From assembly GCA_030673005.1 (NCBI GenBank), contig DAOVFI010000006.1, positions 1 to 25,148 on the forward strand: a DNA stretch of 25,148 nucleotides. The letters run 5' to 3'. This DNA comes from Planctomycetales bacterium. GTDB lineage: Bacteria; Planctomycetota; Phycisphaerae; SM23-33. Position numbers and translations under genes: made by a program. The stretch's first letter is position 1. Each line of letters opens with the position of its first letter. Shown one piece after another: positions 1-8,128 of this stretch. The notes beneath the pieces are model-generated. The model was not told the origin of the DNA, made no database searches, and saw nothing but the letters and a program-made list of their open reading frames with translations.

Positions 1-1
1 G

Positions 2-262
2 GGACATCGCGGACAGAAATCACGGGCAAAGGCGGGTGTAAAGGTGCTTCGTCGCGGGGCCAAAGAGAGCCTGCTGGAATTGCGAATATCCGAAGGGCGT
101 AACCGCCAGGTCCGGCGGATGCTGGCGCGCCTGGGGCACAAGGTCTATCGCCTGCACCGCCGCGCTATCGGCCCGATAAACGATCGCGGATTAAAGATCG
201 GGCACTCCAGATACTTAAAATCCTCCGAAGTATCGTCCTTGCGAAAAGCGAGCAGGATATAG
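2..262 (+). CDS. Pseudouridine synthase, RluB/RsuA family (3' part only)
   Basis: This is the C-terminal 86 residues of an rRNA pseudouridine synthase; the start lies outside the window. The frame reads from base 2. It contains the family's C-terminal signature: LRISEGRNRQVRRML, then a GHKVYRLHRRAIGPI block and a closing region with GLKIG, RYL and SSEV. In RluB/RsuA/RluE-type enzymes this part completes the catalytic fold and contacts rRNA. The catalytic Asp would be upstream and is not visible. The conserved segment makes the family secure, but the rRNA site cannot be told from this fragment. The gene converges with the GT4 gene, with a palindromic repeat between them. Confidence 0.85.
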   Translation, partial: GHRGQKSRAKAGVKVLRRGAKESLLELRISEGRNRQVRRMLARLGHKVYRLHRRAIGPINDRGLKIGHSRYLKSSEVSSLRKASRI

Positions 263-321
263 TGTTCCGTCAAGTTAGAATTGGTAGGTGGGAACGTGCA
301 ACAACAAGGCGTCCGTCGTCA

Positions 322-374
322 GTGGCACAGGTTTGTAACCTGTGTCAGCCGCACAGGTTACAAACCTGTGCCAC
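322..374. repeat. Palindromic intergenic repeat, family A (CACAGGTT type)
   Basis: Two 23-base arms are perfect reverse complements (322-344 and 352-374), separated by a 7-base loop. Each arm is itself nearly palindromic around AGGTTTGTAACCT. The outer ends read GTGGCACAG and CTGTGCCAC. A second copy lies at 8057-8126. It sits between two convergent gene ends, where a stable hairpin could act as a bidirectional transcription barrier; there is no T-run. Confidence 0.9.
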
Positions 375-401
375 CACAATTTGATGATTGACAGAGTACT
401 A

Positions 402-1574
402 CTACGATCTGTTCTCAATCAATTCCCGATAAAGGTTACACAATTCATCGGTCATTCGCTCGATTCGGACAAATTCAGCAGACGCCGTCGTTGCGGACGA
501 CCACTGTGCCCGTCGCTGCCGATCGGTCGAAAGTATAATCGCCTCGACCAGTTCGTCGATCGCCCATGCCGAACTGATAACTACGCCGGTTTCGTGTCGT
601 TCGATCAGTTCGCCGGCCCCGTTGTGCCTGGTCGTGATTGCCGGAAGCCCCATCGCCACGGCCTCCAGCACGGTCCGGCTGCAAGAGTCGTAAATCGTCG
701 GCAGAACCAGCACGTCGGCGGCGGCGTAATACGGAAGCACCTCCTCCCGCCGCAGTTGACCCGCGTAGTGCACGGCCGATGACAGGTTCAATCTCCCGGC
801 CTGTTCGCGGTACCGCTTCGGATCATCCCGCCCGACAACCGCCAGCGCCAAACGCCCCGCCGGCCCGGCCGATTCGACCCGGCGCATAGCCTCCAGCAGA
901 TAACCCAACCCCTTCTGATGAAAATGCTGTGCGACGAACAGCAGAAGCGTGGTTTCATCCGCAACGTCCAGTTCGGTCCGCAACCGCCGCCAGGCGGACC
1001 TGCGATCCGCGTCGGTCGGACGGCATTTTATCGCTCCGAAGATGCTGCGGATGTTTTCGTCCGGGACGCCGTAGTGCCGCCGCAACTGTTCGGCGACGTA
1101 CTGTGACATGGCGATTATCACCGGCATCGGTCTGCGGCGGAAAAACTCACGTTCGCGGACGATCCAGGCGCGGGCCGAGGTCGAAAATCGTATCTTTCGC
1201 CACGCCTTCAACCGGCCCAACGTCCCGCGCGGCATCGCCAGATAACGCTCGTAAGTCTCGGCGATAGTGCCGCCCCTCGGTTGATAAATGTCACAACAGA
1301 CCATCGGCGACATCGAATGAACCACGTCGATGCCCCTGCCGGCCGATTCGCGGTCAACCGCCTCGGCCAGAGCGTCCCAGTCCCGTCCACGAGACAATCT
1401 CCCGACGCCCAGATTCACCGCTTCGTAACTACCGTCCGCCGGCTGGACCACCTCGCCGGCAGACAGCACCGTTACCTTCAAGCCGCGACAGGCCAATTCG
1501 CCGGCCAACTCGGCAGTGCCCTGCTCGCTGCCGTTCAGACCCATCAGACGACCTGCTACTAATCCTACGTGCAT
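402..1574 (-). CDS. Glycosyltransferase family 4 (GT-B fold, WaaG-like)
   Basis: A 390-residue protein, normal length for a GT4 enzyme. The N-terminal half starts with a Rossmann-like strand and glycine loop (MHVGLVAGRLMGLNGSEQG). The C-terminal nucleotide-sugar domain shows LLFVAQHFHQKGLGYLLEAM, then ADVLVLPTIYDSCSRTVLEA, then MGLPAITTRHNGAGELI. This is the GT4 donor-binding pattern, with Asp in place of the first Glu of the usual E-x7-E motif. Such enzymes add a sugar from a nucleotide-sugar donor to lipopolysaccharide or another envelope glycan. The closest general resemblance is WaaG-type LPS core glucosyltransferases; donor and acceptor cannot be read from sequence. It is divergent from the GT2 gene. 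An ATG start gives the GT-B N-terminus directly; only a weak AAGGG lies upstream. Confidence 0.85.
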   Translation of the reverse strand: MHVGLVAGRLMGLNGSEQGTAELAGELACRGLKVTVLSAGEVVQPADGSYEAVNLGVGRLSRGRDWDALAEAVDRESAGRGIDVVHSMSPMVCCDIYQPRGGTIAETYERYLAMPRGTLGRLKAWRKIRFSTSARAWIVREREFFRRRPMPVIIAMSQYVAEQLRRHYGVPDENIRSIFGAIKCRPTDADRRSAWRRLRTELDVADETTLLLFVAQHFHQKGLGYLLEAMRRVESAGPAGRLALAVVGRDDPKRYREQAGRLNLSSAVHYAGQLRREEVLPYYAAADVLVLPTIYDSCSRTVLEAVAMGLPAITTRHNGAGELIERHETGVVISSAWAIDELVEAIILSTDRQRRAQWSSATTASAEFVRIERMTDELCNLYRELIENRS

Positions 1575-1641
1575 TTGGGTTTCCCTTACTCGACTACCTT
1601 ATTAGAATATCACCAGACAACCTGCTAGTCTGTAACAGATT

Positions 1642-1744
1642 ATTTGATGGGTGGCACGGTCAAGCGAAGCTTGGCCGTGGCAGGCTGCATCACGGCCAAG
1701 CTCCACTTCGTTCCGCTTGACCGTGCCACCCACACCCATCAAAT
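1642..1744. repeat. Palindromic intergenic repeat, family B (GTGGCACGGTCAAG type)
   Basis: An imperfect long inverted repeat. The outer arms ATTTGATGG and CCATCAAAT flank GTGGCACGGTCAAG...CTTGGCCGTG and its reverse complement. It fills most of the divergent gap between the GT4 and GT2 genes. Related copies occur at 4595-4668, 15635-15692 (one arm only) and 19464-19596. Confidence 0.9.
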
Positions 1745-1780
1745 TAGATGTTACACAGTAATACAGCGAGAGAAGAAAAA

Positions 1781-2524
1781 ATGGTCAAGGAACTGACGGT
1801 ATTTTTTCCTTTTTATAACGAGCAGGAAAACATCGAGCGCACCTGCGCCCGGGCGGTCGAGGTGCTTGAGGGCCTGGGGCTGGATTACGAAATCATCCTC
1901 GTCGATGACGGCAGCGCCGACAGGACCGGAGAGATAGCCGACCGGCTGGCTGCGGAGAACCCCCGCATTCTCGCCATCCATCACAGACCCAATCGCGGAT
2001 ACGGCGGCGCACTCCGGAGCGGCTTCCTCAACGCAACAAAGGAATGGGTCTTCTACACGGACGGGGATGGGCAGTTCGACATCGGCCAACTCGAGCGCCT
2101 GCTGCCGTTGGCGGACGAATACGACATTGTCAACGGATTCCGCTTGAACCGGCAGGACAAGTTCATCAGGAAGGTCAACGCGGCGTTGTGGAATTTCATG
2201 GTCAAACGGCTCCTTCGCTTTCGCGTCAGGGACGTGGATTCGGCCTTCAAACTGTACCGCCGGGAAATATTCGACAATATCGAAATGAAGTCCACCGGCG
2301 CCCTGATCGACGCGGAAATCCTCGCCCGCGCCACGCACGCCGGATATACCATCGGAAATATAGGCGTCGAACACCGACACCGCGAAAGCGGAAAGGCCAC
2401 GGGAGCGAACCCCAAAGTCATCCTTCGCGCCTTCGTGGAACTGTTCAAACTGCGAAAACAAATACTCGCCACAACCGGGAAGAAACAAATGAACCACAAA
2501 GAACACGAAGAACACCAAGAATAG
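1781..2524 (+). CDS. Glycosyltransferase family 2, polyprenyl-phosphate (DPM1-like) type
   Basis: A 247-residue GT-A glycosyltransferase. Seen directly: the FFPFYNEQENIE start, ILVDDGSADRT (residues about 39-49), the NRGYGGALRSGF loop, and the metal-binding TDGDGQ (D94/D96), followed by an acceptor region with DVDSAFKLYRREI. This is the pattern of dolichol/polyprenyl-phosphate mannosyl- or glucosyltransferases. These charge a lipid carrier that membrane transferases of the ArnT/PMT class then use; such a transferase is the next gene. The start is the ATG at 1781 (after GAGAGAAGAA), not the in-frame ATG at 1748 beside the upstream repeat. The last residues (MNHKEHEEHQE and stop) come from an inverted repeat, so the ancestral C-terminus probably ended near ATTGKK. 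There is no C-terminal membrane segment. Confidence 0.87.
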   Translation: MVKELTVFFPFYNEQENIERTCARAVEVLEGLGLDYEIILVDDGSADRTGEIADRLAAENPRILAIHHRPNRGYGGALRSGFLNATKEWVFYTDGDGQFDIGQLERLLPLADEYDIVNGFRLNRQDKFIRKVNAALWNFMVKRLLRFRVRDVDSAFKLYRREIFDNIEMKSTGALIDAEILARATHAGYTIGNIGVEHRHRESGKATGANPKVILRAFVELFKLRKQILATTGKKQMNHKEHEEHQE

Positions 2525-2560
2525 AAAAAATCTTTGTGCTCTTTGTGTCCTTTGTGGTTC
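2491..2560. repeat. Inverted repeat of GAACCACAAAG/CTTTGTGGTTC type
   Basis: The left arm (2491-2519) is built of ACCACAAAGAACACGAAGAA-like units. It is mirrored by TCTTTGTGCTCTTTGTGTCC and TTTGTGGTTC on the right (2531-2560), with an A-rich centre. The element supplies the last 11 codons of the GT2 gene, and its outer edge supplies the stop of the convergent GT39-type gene. It behaves as a mobile or repeat-derived spacer at a convergent junction. Confidence 0.85.
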
Positions 2561-4509
2561 TACCATTTATCCTGCCGGCCTGATTCGTGTTCGGTGGCCC
2601 GGGGTTTTCCGCGTACGCGGATCGGGCGACGCAGGCGGATAAGGTACGCCCGGCCCCACTTCTGCGAGATAACCGGGGCGGTCCGGACCTCTACGACGCC
2701 GAGATCGCCGGGCTTCATTACTTCGATTTTGTTCCCGTCCTGACTGATGATCTCGGTCGCACCAAGTCCGATTAGCCCGCAGTCGTTTGTTACCAGCCAC
2801 CGGACATCGGAGCGGTTGAGCGTCTGGACATCCCACCGCTTCCTGTCGGGCGTCCCCGGCGGTTCGGGCCAGGCGCCGAATCGACCCAGGTACAGTTCCG
2901 TCGCCAGTTTGCCCGCGCGAAAGACGGCAAACTCGTCGCCGCCGATCCGACCTTTTACGTCGCGGGCGAAGGCGATCATCTTTTCGCCGTCGCCCGTCCG
3001 GGCGTGCCGGGTGAACATGTGCCGGTCGATAAAGATTATTCCCAACATCCCCACTACCGCCACCGCCGCCACACGGCGAAGCCGCCATTGCAGGCTCCAT
3101 CGCACGGACAGCGCCAGCACGACGGCGCCAAGGGCGATCAGCCCGCACAGGACACGCCACGTAACCGACGGAACGGATGACGGCATCTTGATATTTTTCG
3201 TGATGAAACCGGGCATGTAATCGTGGAAAAGGTAAATCATCGGCAGCAGTATCAGCAGAATCCCGATTACCACGGGCACGGCTGCGAATACGTGCCGCAG
3301 GATTTGCGTGGTGATTCCCCCGCTTCGACCGCGCCGGACGATTTCACCCACCGCCCACGCCCCCATCAGCGCCGCCGGCGCGTAGCACGGCAGGAGATAG
3401 TCCGGCCTGAATCCGTGCGTCAGCGAAAACGGAACCACCACGGCCAGCATCCAGCAAAGCGGTAGGCATATCGGCCCACGACGCGAAAACCACAGCCGGA
3501 CCTTCGTCAGCAGCAGCGCGCCAATCATAAAGATCGACACCGGCAGCGCGTAGTACATCAGGTGCACGACTGCGGGGACAGAACTGCTGTGAGGCGCGTT
3601 CTCTCCGCCGCCTGTAACCCGGCTGACGAATTCGTAATGGATGATTTCACGGAACTCCTCGCCACCCTGGATGAACATCCCGATGCAAACCGGCGCGAGC
3701 ACCACTACCATCGCAAGGATTCCCCACCCGAAGCGCGTCGCCTTTATCGCCCGCCACCATCGTCTGCCCAGGAGGCGAAGCGTCAGGCCCAATCCGCCGC
3801 CGGAATCCTCCGCCAGCCGCAACGCCTTGAAGCCGGGCCAGACTGCTACCGCCAGCGCCAGCATCCCGCCGACCAGAATAAGGTTTAGCACGCCCCATCC
3901 CTTGGTCATCGCGCCGAGGATCATCATCACCCACAGGCCGATCGCCCATCGCCTTCGCTTATCGCGCGGCGCGCGGTGGAACAGCAGGCGATCGGCGCAC
4001 ATTATCGCGCCGATAATCCACACCGTCATCAGCATATCGGTAACGGCGATGTAGGAGAGTTTTCCCATGTGCCGGATCGTCACCCACAGGCACGCCGCCA
4101 TCAGTCCGGTCCGCCGGTCATACCATCGCCGGCCAAGGAAATAGACCATCAAGGCGGCGATAAAAGTGGCGACCACGGTAGGCAGGCGGAAATTGAAATC
4201 GTCGTAAATGCCGGTGGCTATGAGGATCGGCGCATCGAGCCAGGCGTACAGTTGCGGCTTCCGCGCCAGGCCGCCGCCGTGATCCCTCGGCAGCAGCCAG
4301 TTACCGCTCTCGATTGTGCCCACTACCGCCCCGATCTGCTGCAACTGGGCGTAAGCGTAAGTATTCGAGGGCGCAGAAGCGGCAACGGCAATGACGGCCG
4401 CCACGACCAGCAGCACCACGATAACGTCCAGGATCGTCCTGATTGGCCCGGACGATCTGTTTTCATCAAGGTTCGGATATAGCAGTCCCTGGTTCATGTG
4501 TTCATCCAT
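2560..4509 (-). CDS. ArnT/PMT-like membrane glycosyltransferase (GT39/GT83-type)
   Basis: A 649-residue polytopic protein with an N-terminal membrane anchor (about residues 26-46) and roughly ten further hydrophobic segments. The first periplasmic loop reads IESGNWLLPRDHGGG followed by KPQLYAWLDAP. This matches the conserved GDW.P...KPPLYYWL block of undecaprenyl-phosphate-sugar-dependent transferases. These use lipid-linked sugars to modify lipid A, glycans or proteins outside the membrane. The loop just before this block normally carries the catalytic Asp (DE..RYA). Here residues 29-66 contain no Asp or Glu, and the aligned stretch reads SNTYAYAQLQQ. The C-terminal soluble part is unassigned. 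The GT2 gene is a plausible partner supplying the lipid-linked donor. A good promoter lies just upstream. Confidence 0.8.
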   Translation of the reverse strand: MDEHMNQGLLYPNLDENRSSGPIRTILDVIVVLLVVAAVIAVAASAPSNTYAYAQLQQIGAVVGTIESGNWLLPRDHGGGLARKPQLYAWLDAPILIATGIYDDFNFRLPTVVATFIAALMVYFLGRRWYDRRTGLMAACLWVTIRHMGKLSYIAVTDMLMTVWIIGAIMCADRLLFHRAPRDKRRRWAIGLWVMMILGAMTKGWGVLNLILVGGMLALAVAVWPGFKALRLAEDSGGGLGLTLRLLGRRWWRAIKATRFGWGILAMVVVLAPVCIGMFIQGGEEFREIIHYEFVSRVTGGGENAPHSSSVPAVVHLMYYALPVSIFMIGALLLTKVRLWFSRRGPICLPLCWMLAVVVPFSLTHGFRPDYLLPCYAPAALMGAWAVGEIVRRGRSGGITTQILRHVFAAVPVVIGILLILLPMIYLFHDYMPGFITKNIKMPSSVPSVTWRVLCGLIALGAVVLALSVRWSLQWRLRRVAAVAVVGMLGIIFIDRHMFTRHARTGDGEKMIAFARDVKGRIGGDEFAVFRAGKLATELYLGRFGAWPEPPGTPDRKRWDVQTLNRSDVRWLVTNDCGLIGLGATEIISQDGNKIEVMKPGDLGVVEVRTAPVISQKWGRAYLIRLRRPIRVRGKPRATEHESGRQDKW

Positions 4510-4529
4510 AAATTCAGAAGCGTTACTGG

Positions 4530-4558
4530 AATGTATTTCGCTGCATTTGTACTGTCAA
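4530..4558 (-). promoter_or_regulatory. Sigma-70-type promoter for the GT39-type gene
   Basis: On the minus strand, TTGACA (4558-4553) and TACATT (4535-4530) are separated by exactly 17 bases. This predicts a transcript start near 4523 and a very short leader to the ATG at 4509. The -35 box is perfect and the -10 matches four of six positions. Confidence 0.5.
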
Positions 4559-4594
4559 GTACGACTATTATTCTTGTCAATCCTCATAATGCAG

Positions 4595-4668
4595 GTGGCA
4601 CGGTCAAGTCGAAGACTTGGCCGTGATGTTGCCGGACCACGGCCAAGTCTTTGACTTGACCGCGCCAC
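4595..4668. repeat. Palindromic intergenic repeat, family B
   Basis: The arms GTGGCACGGTCAAG...ACTTGGCCGTG and CACGGCCAAGT...CTTGACCGCGCCAC enclose a short ATGTTGCCGGAC loop. One mismatch (GCGCCAC for GTGCCAC) breaks the outer pairing. It lies upstream of the GT39-type promoter and downstream of the flippase-like gene. Confidence 0.9.
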
Positions 4669-4709
4669 CCATTTCCGGCAATTTATCTTCGTAAGGAAAG
4701 ACGCCGGGA

Positions 4710-5666
4710 CTATGCTTCGCTTCGTTCCGGCCTGCCGGTTTTCATTACTCCGGCGATCCACGCTGCGGCCACTCCTGCAGCGCCGGGGATTACCAGCATA
4801 ATCAGCGTATTCGACAGGTACCCCGCAAGCACCATCTCCTGCGAAAAGCCGAAGGCGCCGATTACCAGCGCGGCAGTTCCTTCGCGGATACCAAGCCCGC
4901 CGGGTCCTGCCGGCAGGAGATTGGTCAGGACCACCACCGGCGCAAGTGTCGTCGCTGTGATAATCGAAATCGGTCCGAATGCGCGCAGGCAGAAGAACAC
5001 CGCCAGGATACCGACAGCCTCTGCAACAAGCGAAACGGTATAAAAGATGCCGAACTGCCGCCACGACAGGCGGGTTTCGGCCAGCTGCTTCGCCCTGCCT
5101 GGCAGAATCCGTCCTGCAATCCGCCACAGTCCCCTCGGCCTATAATGCACCAGCAGCGGCACGCTCAAGGCCACCGCGAGCAACAACGGCGCCACAAGCA
5201 GCAGCCAGACCGGCACACGCCTGCCCGTCGTCAACAGCAGACCCGAAAATACCATGTAAATCACCCCGAGAACGCCCAATGTCAAAACGCCCGAAAGGTC
5301 GAACATACGCTCGATGACCACCGACCCGACCAGTCGCAATCGCGCCCCCTTCGGCACGAAAATCGGACGAACCACCTCCCCAATCCTCATCGGCGTAATC
5401 AGTCCGGCGCCCAGACCGGCCAGCATCGAACACCAGGCCGAGGACCGGTCGATACGCAGGCCCTCCAGGGCCGTCATCCATCGCCATCTCGCCACGCGAA
5501 CGGACCAATATAAAAACGACAGGAACGCCGCACCCGCCAACCACCGCCAGTCAAACCTGACGCAAAGGTACTGCCACTTCTGACGAGACAGAAGCACCGC
5601 CAGGACCCCGACGACCGGAATCAGCGAAATCCCGCTCCACAACCACTTTCCAGCAGCAGAACGCAT
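4710..5666 (-). CDS. Flippase-like / LPG-synthase TM-domain membrane protein
   Basis: A 318-residue integral membrane protein with about eight hydrophobic segments. The diagnostic block near the C-terminus is NLLPAGPGGLGIREG, typical of the LPG_synthase_TM/AglD-like family (UPF0104). An earlier GLGAGLITPMRIGEVVRP segment also fits the family. Members with only the membrane part, like this one, are thought to move or handle lipid-linked intermediates; the soluble aminoacyl-transferase domain of MprF is absent. Its position beside three glycosyltransferases suggests a role in an envelope lipid or glycan pathway (inference). Upstream on the minus strand is a TTGACA (5703-5698), but only a poor -10 follows it. 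ATG was chosen as the first in-frame start before the membrane anchor. Confidence 0.8.
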   Translation of the reverse strand: MRSAAGKWLWSGISLIPVVGVLAVLLSRQKWQYLCVRFDWRWLAGAAFLSFLYWSVRVARWRWMTALEGLRIDRSSAWCSMLAGLGAGLITPMRIGEVVRPIFVPKGARLRLVGSVVIERMFDLSGVLTLGVLGVIYMVFSGLLLTTGRRVPVWLLLVAPLLLAVALSVPLLVHYRPRGLWRIAGRILPGRAKQLAETRLSWRQFGIFYTVSLVAEAVGILAVFFCLRAFGPISIITATTLAPVVVLTNLLPAGPGGLGIREGTAALVIGAFGFSQEMVLAGYLSNTLIMLVIPGAAGVAAAWIAGVMKTGRPERSEA

Positions 5667-5805
5667 ATACGACTGAGACTAACGGGAAAAGATTAAATGT
5701 CAAAGATTTACACCAGGGACAAAATGTCGCGACCAGATTTTCCGGCACTGCATGGGGGCATGTGTCTTTTGAAAGGTTTGAGTCAAATTTGTGCCCATTT
5801 CAGAT

Positions 5806-5867
5806 TACGGATTCCAACGACGCCTCGAGTGCATGGAATCCGCAATCCGCATTCCGCATTCCGCAAT
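5806..5867. repeat. Heptamer array (CCGCAAT/CCGCATT x4) with an upstream inverted arm
   Basis: Four tandem 7-mers occupy 5840-5867: CCGCAAT, CCGCATT, CCGCATT, CCGCAAT. Just upstream, TTACGGATTCCA (from 5805) pairs with TGGAATCCGCAA (from 5834), forming a hairpin. The array ends two bases before the stop codon of the FHA protein gene. The upstream gap (5667-5805) shows no other clear feature. Confidence 0.8.
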
Positions 5868-5869
5868 AT

Positions 5870-6997
5870 TTACCGGCCCCACAGGTTACGGCGTTTTTTG
5901 CGTTTCTCCTTCTGAAGACGGATATGCTTGACACGCTCGTAATGGTCGCGGACGTTCTTGAAGAGAGGGCTTTCCTTATCGCCAAAGATTTCGAGTATCC
6001 GGTAAAACTCCCGTTCGGCCTTATGCCATTTCTGGTGCTGTTCCTGAAGATAGGCATGGATGTACCTGTCTTTAATCTCTTCGGTGAGTTTGTCCAGGAC
6101 CTCACGGTATATCTCGTCGTGCTCCGGATCTTTGAAGTATCCCTTACCGCTGTATGCCAGGGCCTCTTTGAAGGCAAAGACGCACTGGTAAAGATGGGAC
6201 AACTCCAGGCCGTACTGACGGTACAGGGCGAGGGCTTTATCCAGTCTTTCCTTCATGTGTGATTTATTGATACTCGGAACAGACACAGGAGCGCGAACGG
6301 CCTCGACTATCTCGTCGGACTTCATCATTTTCGGCATGGGCCGAAGCTTACTTTCCTGCTTGCCGACCACGCTTTTCAGGATGATTGCGCCTATTACTAT
6401 CACGCCCAGATAGATACTCAGCCCGATAACGACCTTTCTCCGACGGGCCTTGCTTTCTGCCTTGACTCGCTGGGCAACCGTCATCTCGGACGGGCGTATG
6501 GTTTTTTGTTCGACCTGCTCCGAATCCTCGTCAAAAGGCTCTTCTTCTTCAGGTTCGGAAGGCTCCGGGGCCGCTGCCGCCGGCTCGACGTCCTGCTTCC
6601 CGACCTGCACCCTGCTACCAAAGGCGTCCCTGCCCGCACCCGCCTCGACAGACTTACGATATTCCGCCAGAGCCGCCTCCGGGTCGTCGCCGGCAGAAAT
6701 GAATAAAATCTGCGTCTCCTGACCGACGCCGATAACGTCGCCGGTCTCCAGCAGAATCTGTTTGCCGGCTTTATAACGCTTCCCGTTAATCCACGTGCCG
6801 CGCTTCGAGAGGTTCTCAAGGACAGGACCGGCCCGGACCAGTTCGTACCGCGCCTGGAGACGCGAAACGAAGCCCTCACTGAGCATAATGTCCGCACCGC
6901 CCTCCCTGCCCAGAACGGCAACCGGATGAGATAATACAACCCGCTGACCGTCCTGAGGACCACTGACAAAAATCAGTTCCGGATGATTCTCGCTCAT
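5870..6997 (-). CDS. FHA-domain membrane protein with C-terminal helical region
   Basis: A 375-residue protein. Residues about 8-100 are an FHA domain: LGREGGADIMLS, then FVSRLQARYEL, then LSKRGTWINGKRY, then LLETGDVIGVG. FHA domains bind phosphothreonine. R31 and S45 are kept, but the usual His of SRxH is Gln48 and the usual Asn before GT is Arg66, so binding may be altered. An acidic linker (about 138-165) leads to one membrane helix (about 189-207). A C-terminal helical, TPR-like region (about 240-370) follows, with repeated Tyr/Ala/Leu spacing and a very basic end. It is the last gene of the Tad cluster. Its topology suggests a cytoplasmic FHA and a periplasmic helical domain. Role in the pilus is inferred from context only. 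Confidence 0.75.
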   Translation of the reverse strand: MSENHPELIFVSGPQDGQRVVLSHPVAVLGREGGADIMLSEGFVSRLQARYELVRAGPVLENLSKRGTWINGKRYKAGKQILLETGDVIGVGQETQILFISAGDDPEAALAEYRKSVEAGAGRDAFGSRVQVGKQDVEPAAAAPEPSEPEEEEPFDEDSEQVEQKTIRPSEMTVAQRVKAESKARRRKVVIGLSIYLGVIVIGAIILKSVVGKQESKLRPMPKMMKSDEIVEAVRAPVSVPSINKSHMKERLDKALALYRQYGLELSHLYQCVFAFKEALAYSGKGYFKDPEHDEIYREVLDKLTEEIKDRYIHAYLQEQHQKWHKAEREFYRILEIFGDKESPLFKNVRDHYERVKHIRLQKEKRKKRRNLWGR

Positions 6998-7005
6998 AGT
7001 TTACC

Positions 7006-7078
7006 GTGGGACCGAATTACCGGAATACCGTGAGACCGGAATTCGGGAAAATCCGCAATCTGCAATCCGCAATCCGCA
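7006..7078. repeat. Heptamer array (ATCCGCA x4) preceded by a degenerate tandem
   Basis: Four 7-mers occupy 7051-7078: ATCCGCA, ATCTGCA, ATCCGCA, ATCCGCA. Upstream, 7006-7049 holds two imperfect copies of a unit of about 24 bases containing GGGACCGAATTACCGG and GAGACCGGAATTCGGG. The array ends one base before the tadC stop codon. It closely resembles the array at 5840-5867. Confidence 0.8.
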
Positions 7079-7079
7079 A

Positions 7080-8027
7080 TCAGAAAAGATCTCCCTTCAA
7101 ACCTCGAATGATTATCGTGCCGAAGACGGCGAGTATAACGGAAAACAGGATCAGCAGCGACGGCAAAAGGATGCGCACGGATGCGGAGGCGGCAAGTTTT
7201 TCCGCCCGGACCGATCTCTGAAGGCGCATCAAACCGGCCTGCTGCTTCAAAACGTTCGACAGGGGCGTACCAAGTGCTTCGGCCTGGATAATAGACGCTA
7301 CTATGGAACGCAACGCCTCCAGCGGTATCCGGTCGGACATATTCATCAGCGCCTGGCGGCGCGTGGTTCCCAGTTCAATCTCGGCCAGGACTGTCTGGAA
7401 TTCCACGTTGAATGGATGATCGGGGTCTTCTCCGACGACGGTCCGGACCGCCTCTGTGAACGTCGCCCCCGCTCCCATCGCCAGGGCGATCAGGTCGAGG
7501 GTGTAAGGCAGGCGTCTTCCGATCATCCGGATCCGCTTTGCGGCCTTGTCGTGCAGGTGGTATATCATCCCGCCGACGCCGGCAAGGAAGCCGACCAGCA
7601 CCAGCACCACGCTTATCCCGTCCAGAAATATCACGTGGGCTACTTCCAGTACGAACGCAATGATAAGCCCCCACAGCATCACTACGGCCAGATACTCATC
7701 GGACGTATAGAAATTCGGGCTTCCGGCGGCTATCAGCGTCCTGCGAATTTTCTCTTTAATTCCAGACAACGGCAGCTGCCGCACCATTACAAGCATCAGC
7801 CACATCAACGGCTGAAGCATCGGCATCTCAAAGACGGTGTTTCGATCGGAGACACCGGCAGCCAGGGCGATCTCCCGCTCCGGCGTGATCTCCGCCTTGC
7901 CTCGTTGACCGAAAATCGACGAAACGAACGTAAAAACAAACAGGAAAATCGCCGCACCGACGGCAATATCAAGCAGTCCAACCGCCAGAACCGGATAGAA
8001 ACCCAGGATTGATTCCGAAAAAATCAT
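7080..8027 (-). CDS. tadC: Tad pilus inner-membrane platform protein TadC (T2SSF family)
   Basis: A 315-residue protein with an N-terminal membrane segment (about residues 10-36), a paired hydrophobic region near 120-165 and a C-terminal membrane helix. The cytoplasmic T2SSF domain reads RLPYTLDLIALAMGAGATFTEAVRTVVGE and later ALGTPLSNVLKQQAGLMRLQRSVRAEKLA. TadB and TadC are the two inner-membrane platform proteins against which the CpaF/TadA ATPase works. The start is the ATG at 8027 (MIFSESILGF). The longer frame to 8105 would add residues translated from the family A palindrome and is rejected. TadB lies directly upstream across that repeat. Confidence 0.87.
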   Translation of the reverse strand: MIFSESILGFYPVLAVGLLDIAVGAAIFLFVFTFVSSIFGQRGKAEITPEREIALAAGVSDRNTVFEMPMLQPLMWLMLVMVRQLPLSGIKEKIRRTLIAAGSPNFYTSDEYLAVVMLWGLIIAFVLEVAHVIFLDGISVVLVLVGFLAGVGGMIYHLHDKAAKRIRMIGRRLPYTLDLIALAMGAGATFTEAVRTVVGEDPDHPFNVEFQTVLAEIELGTTRRQALMNMSDRIPLEALRSIVASIIQAEALGTPLSNVLKQQAGLMRLQRSVRAEKLAASASVRILLPSLLILFSVILAVFGTIIIRGLKGDLF

Positions 8028-8056
8028 TTTTCTGTCAAATGTCAATCGATAATATT

Positions 8057-8126
8057 GGTGGCACAGGTTTGTAACCTGTGCCGCTTCACAGCTCTTCATC
8101 TGCACAGGTTAAAAACCTGTGCCACC
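8057..8126. repeat. Palindromic intergenic repeat, family A
   Basis: The left arm GGTGGCACAGGTTTGTAACC... and the right arm ...GGTTAAAAACCTGTGCCACC enclose about 17 bases (CTTCACAGCTCTTCATCT). The arms match the 322-374 copy with one substitution in the right arm. It fills the tadB-tadC junction and adds spurious N-terminal codons to tadC. Confidence 0.9.
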
Positions 8127-8128
8127 TT

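Noticed and set aside
1751..2566. 271-codon minus-strand open frame
   Set aside because: Antisense to the GT2 gene, which has DXD and other family motifs; the frame's N- and C-terminal parts come from repeats.
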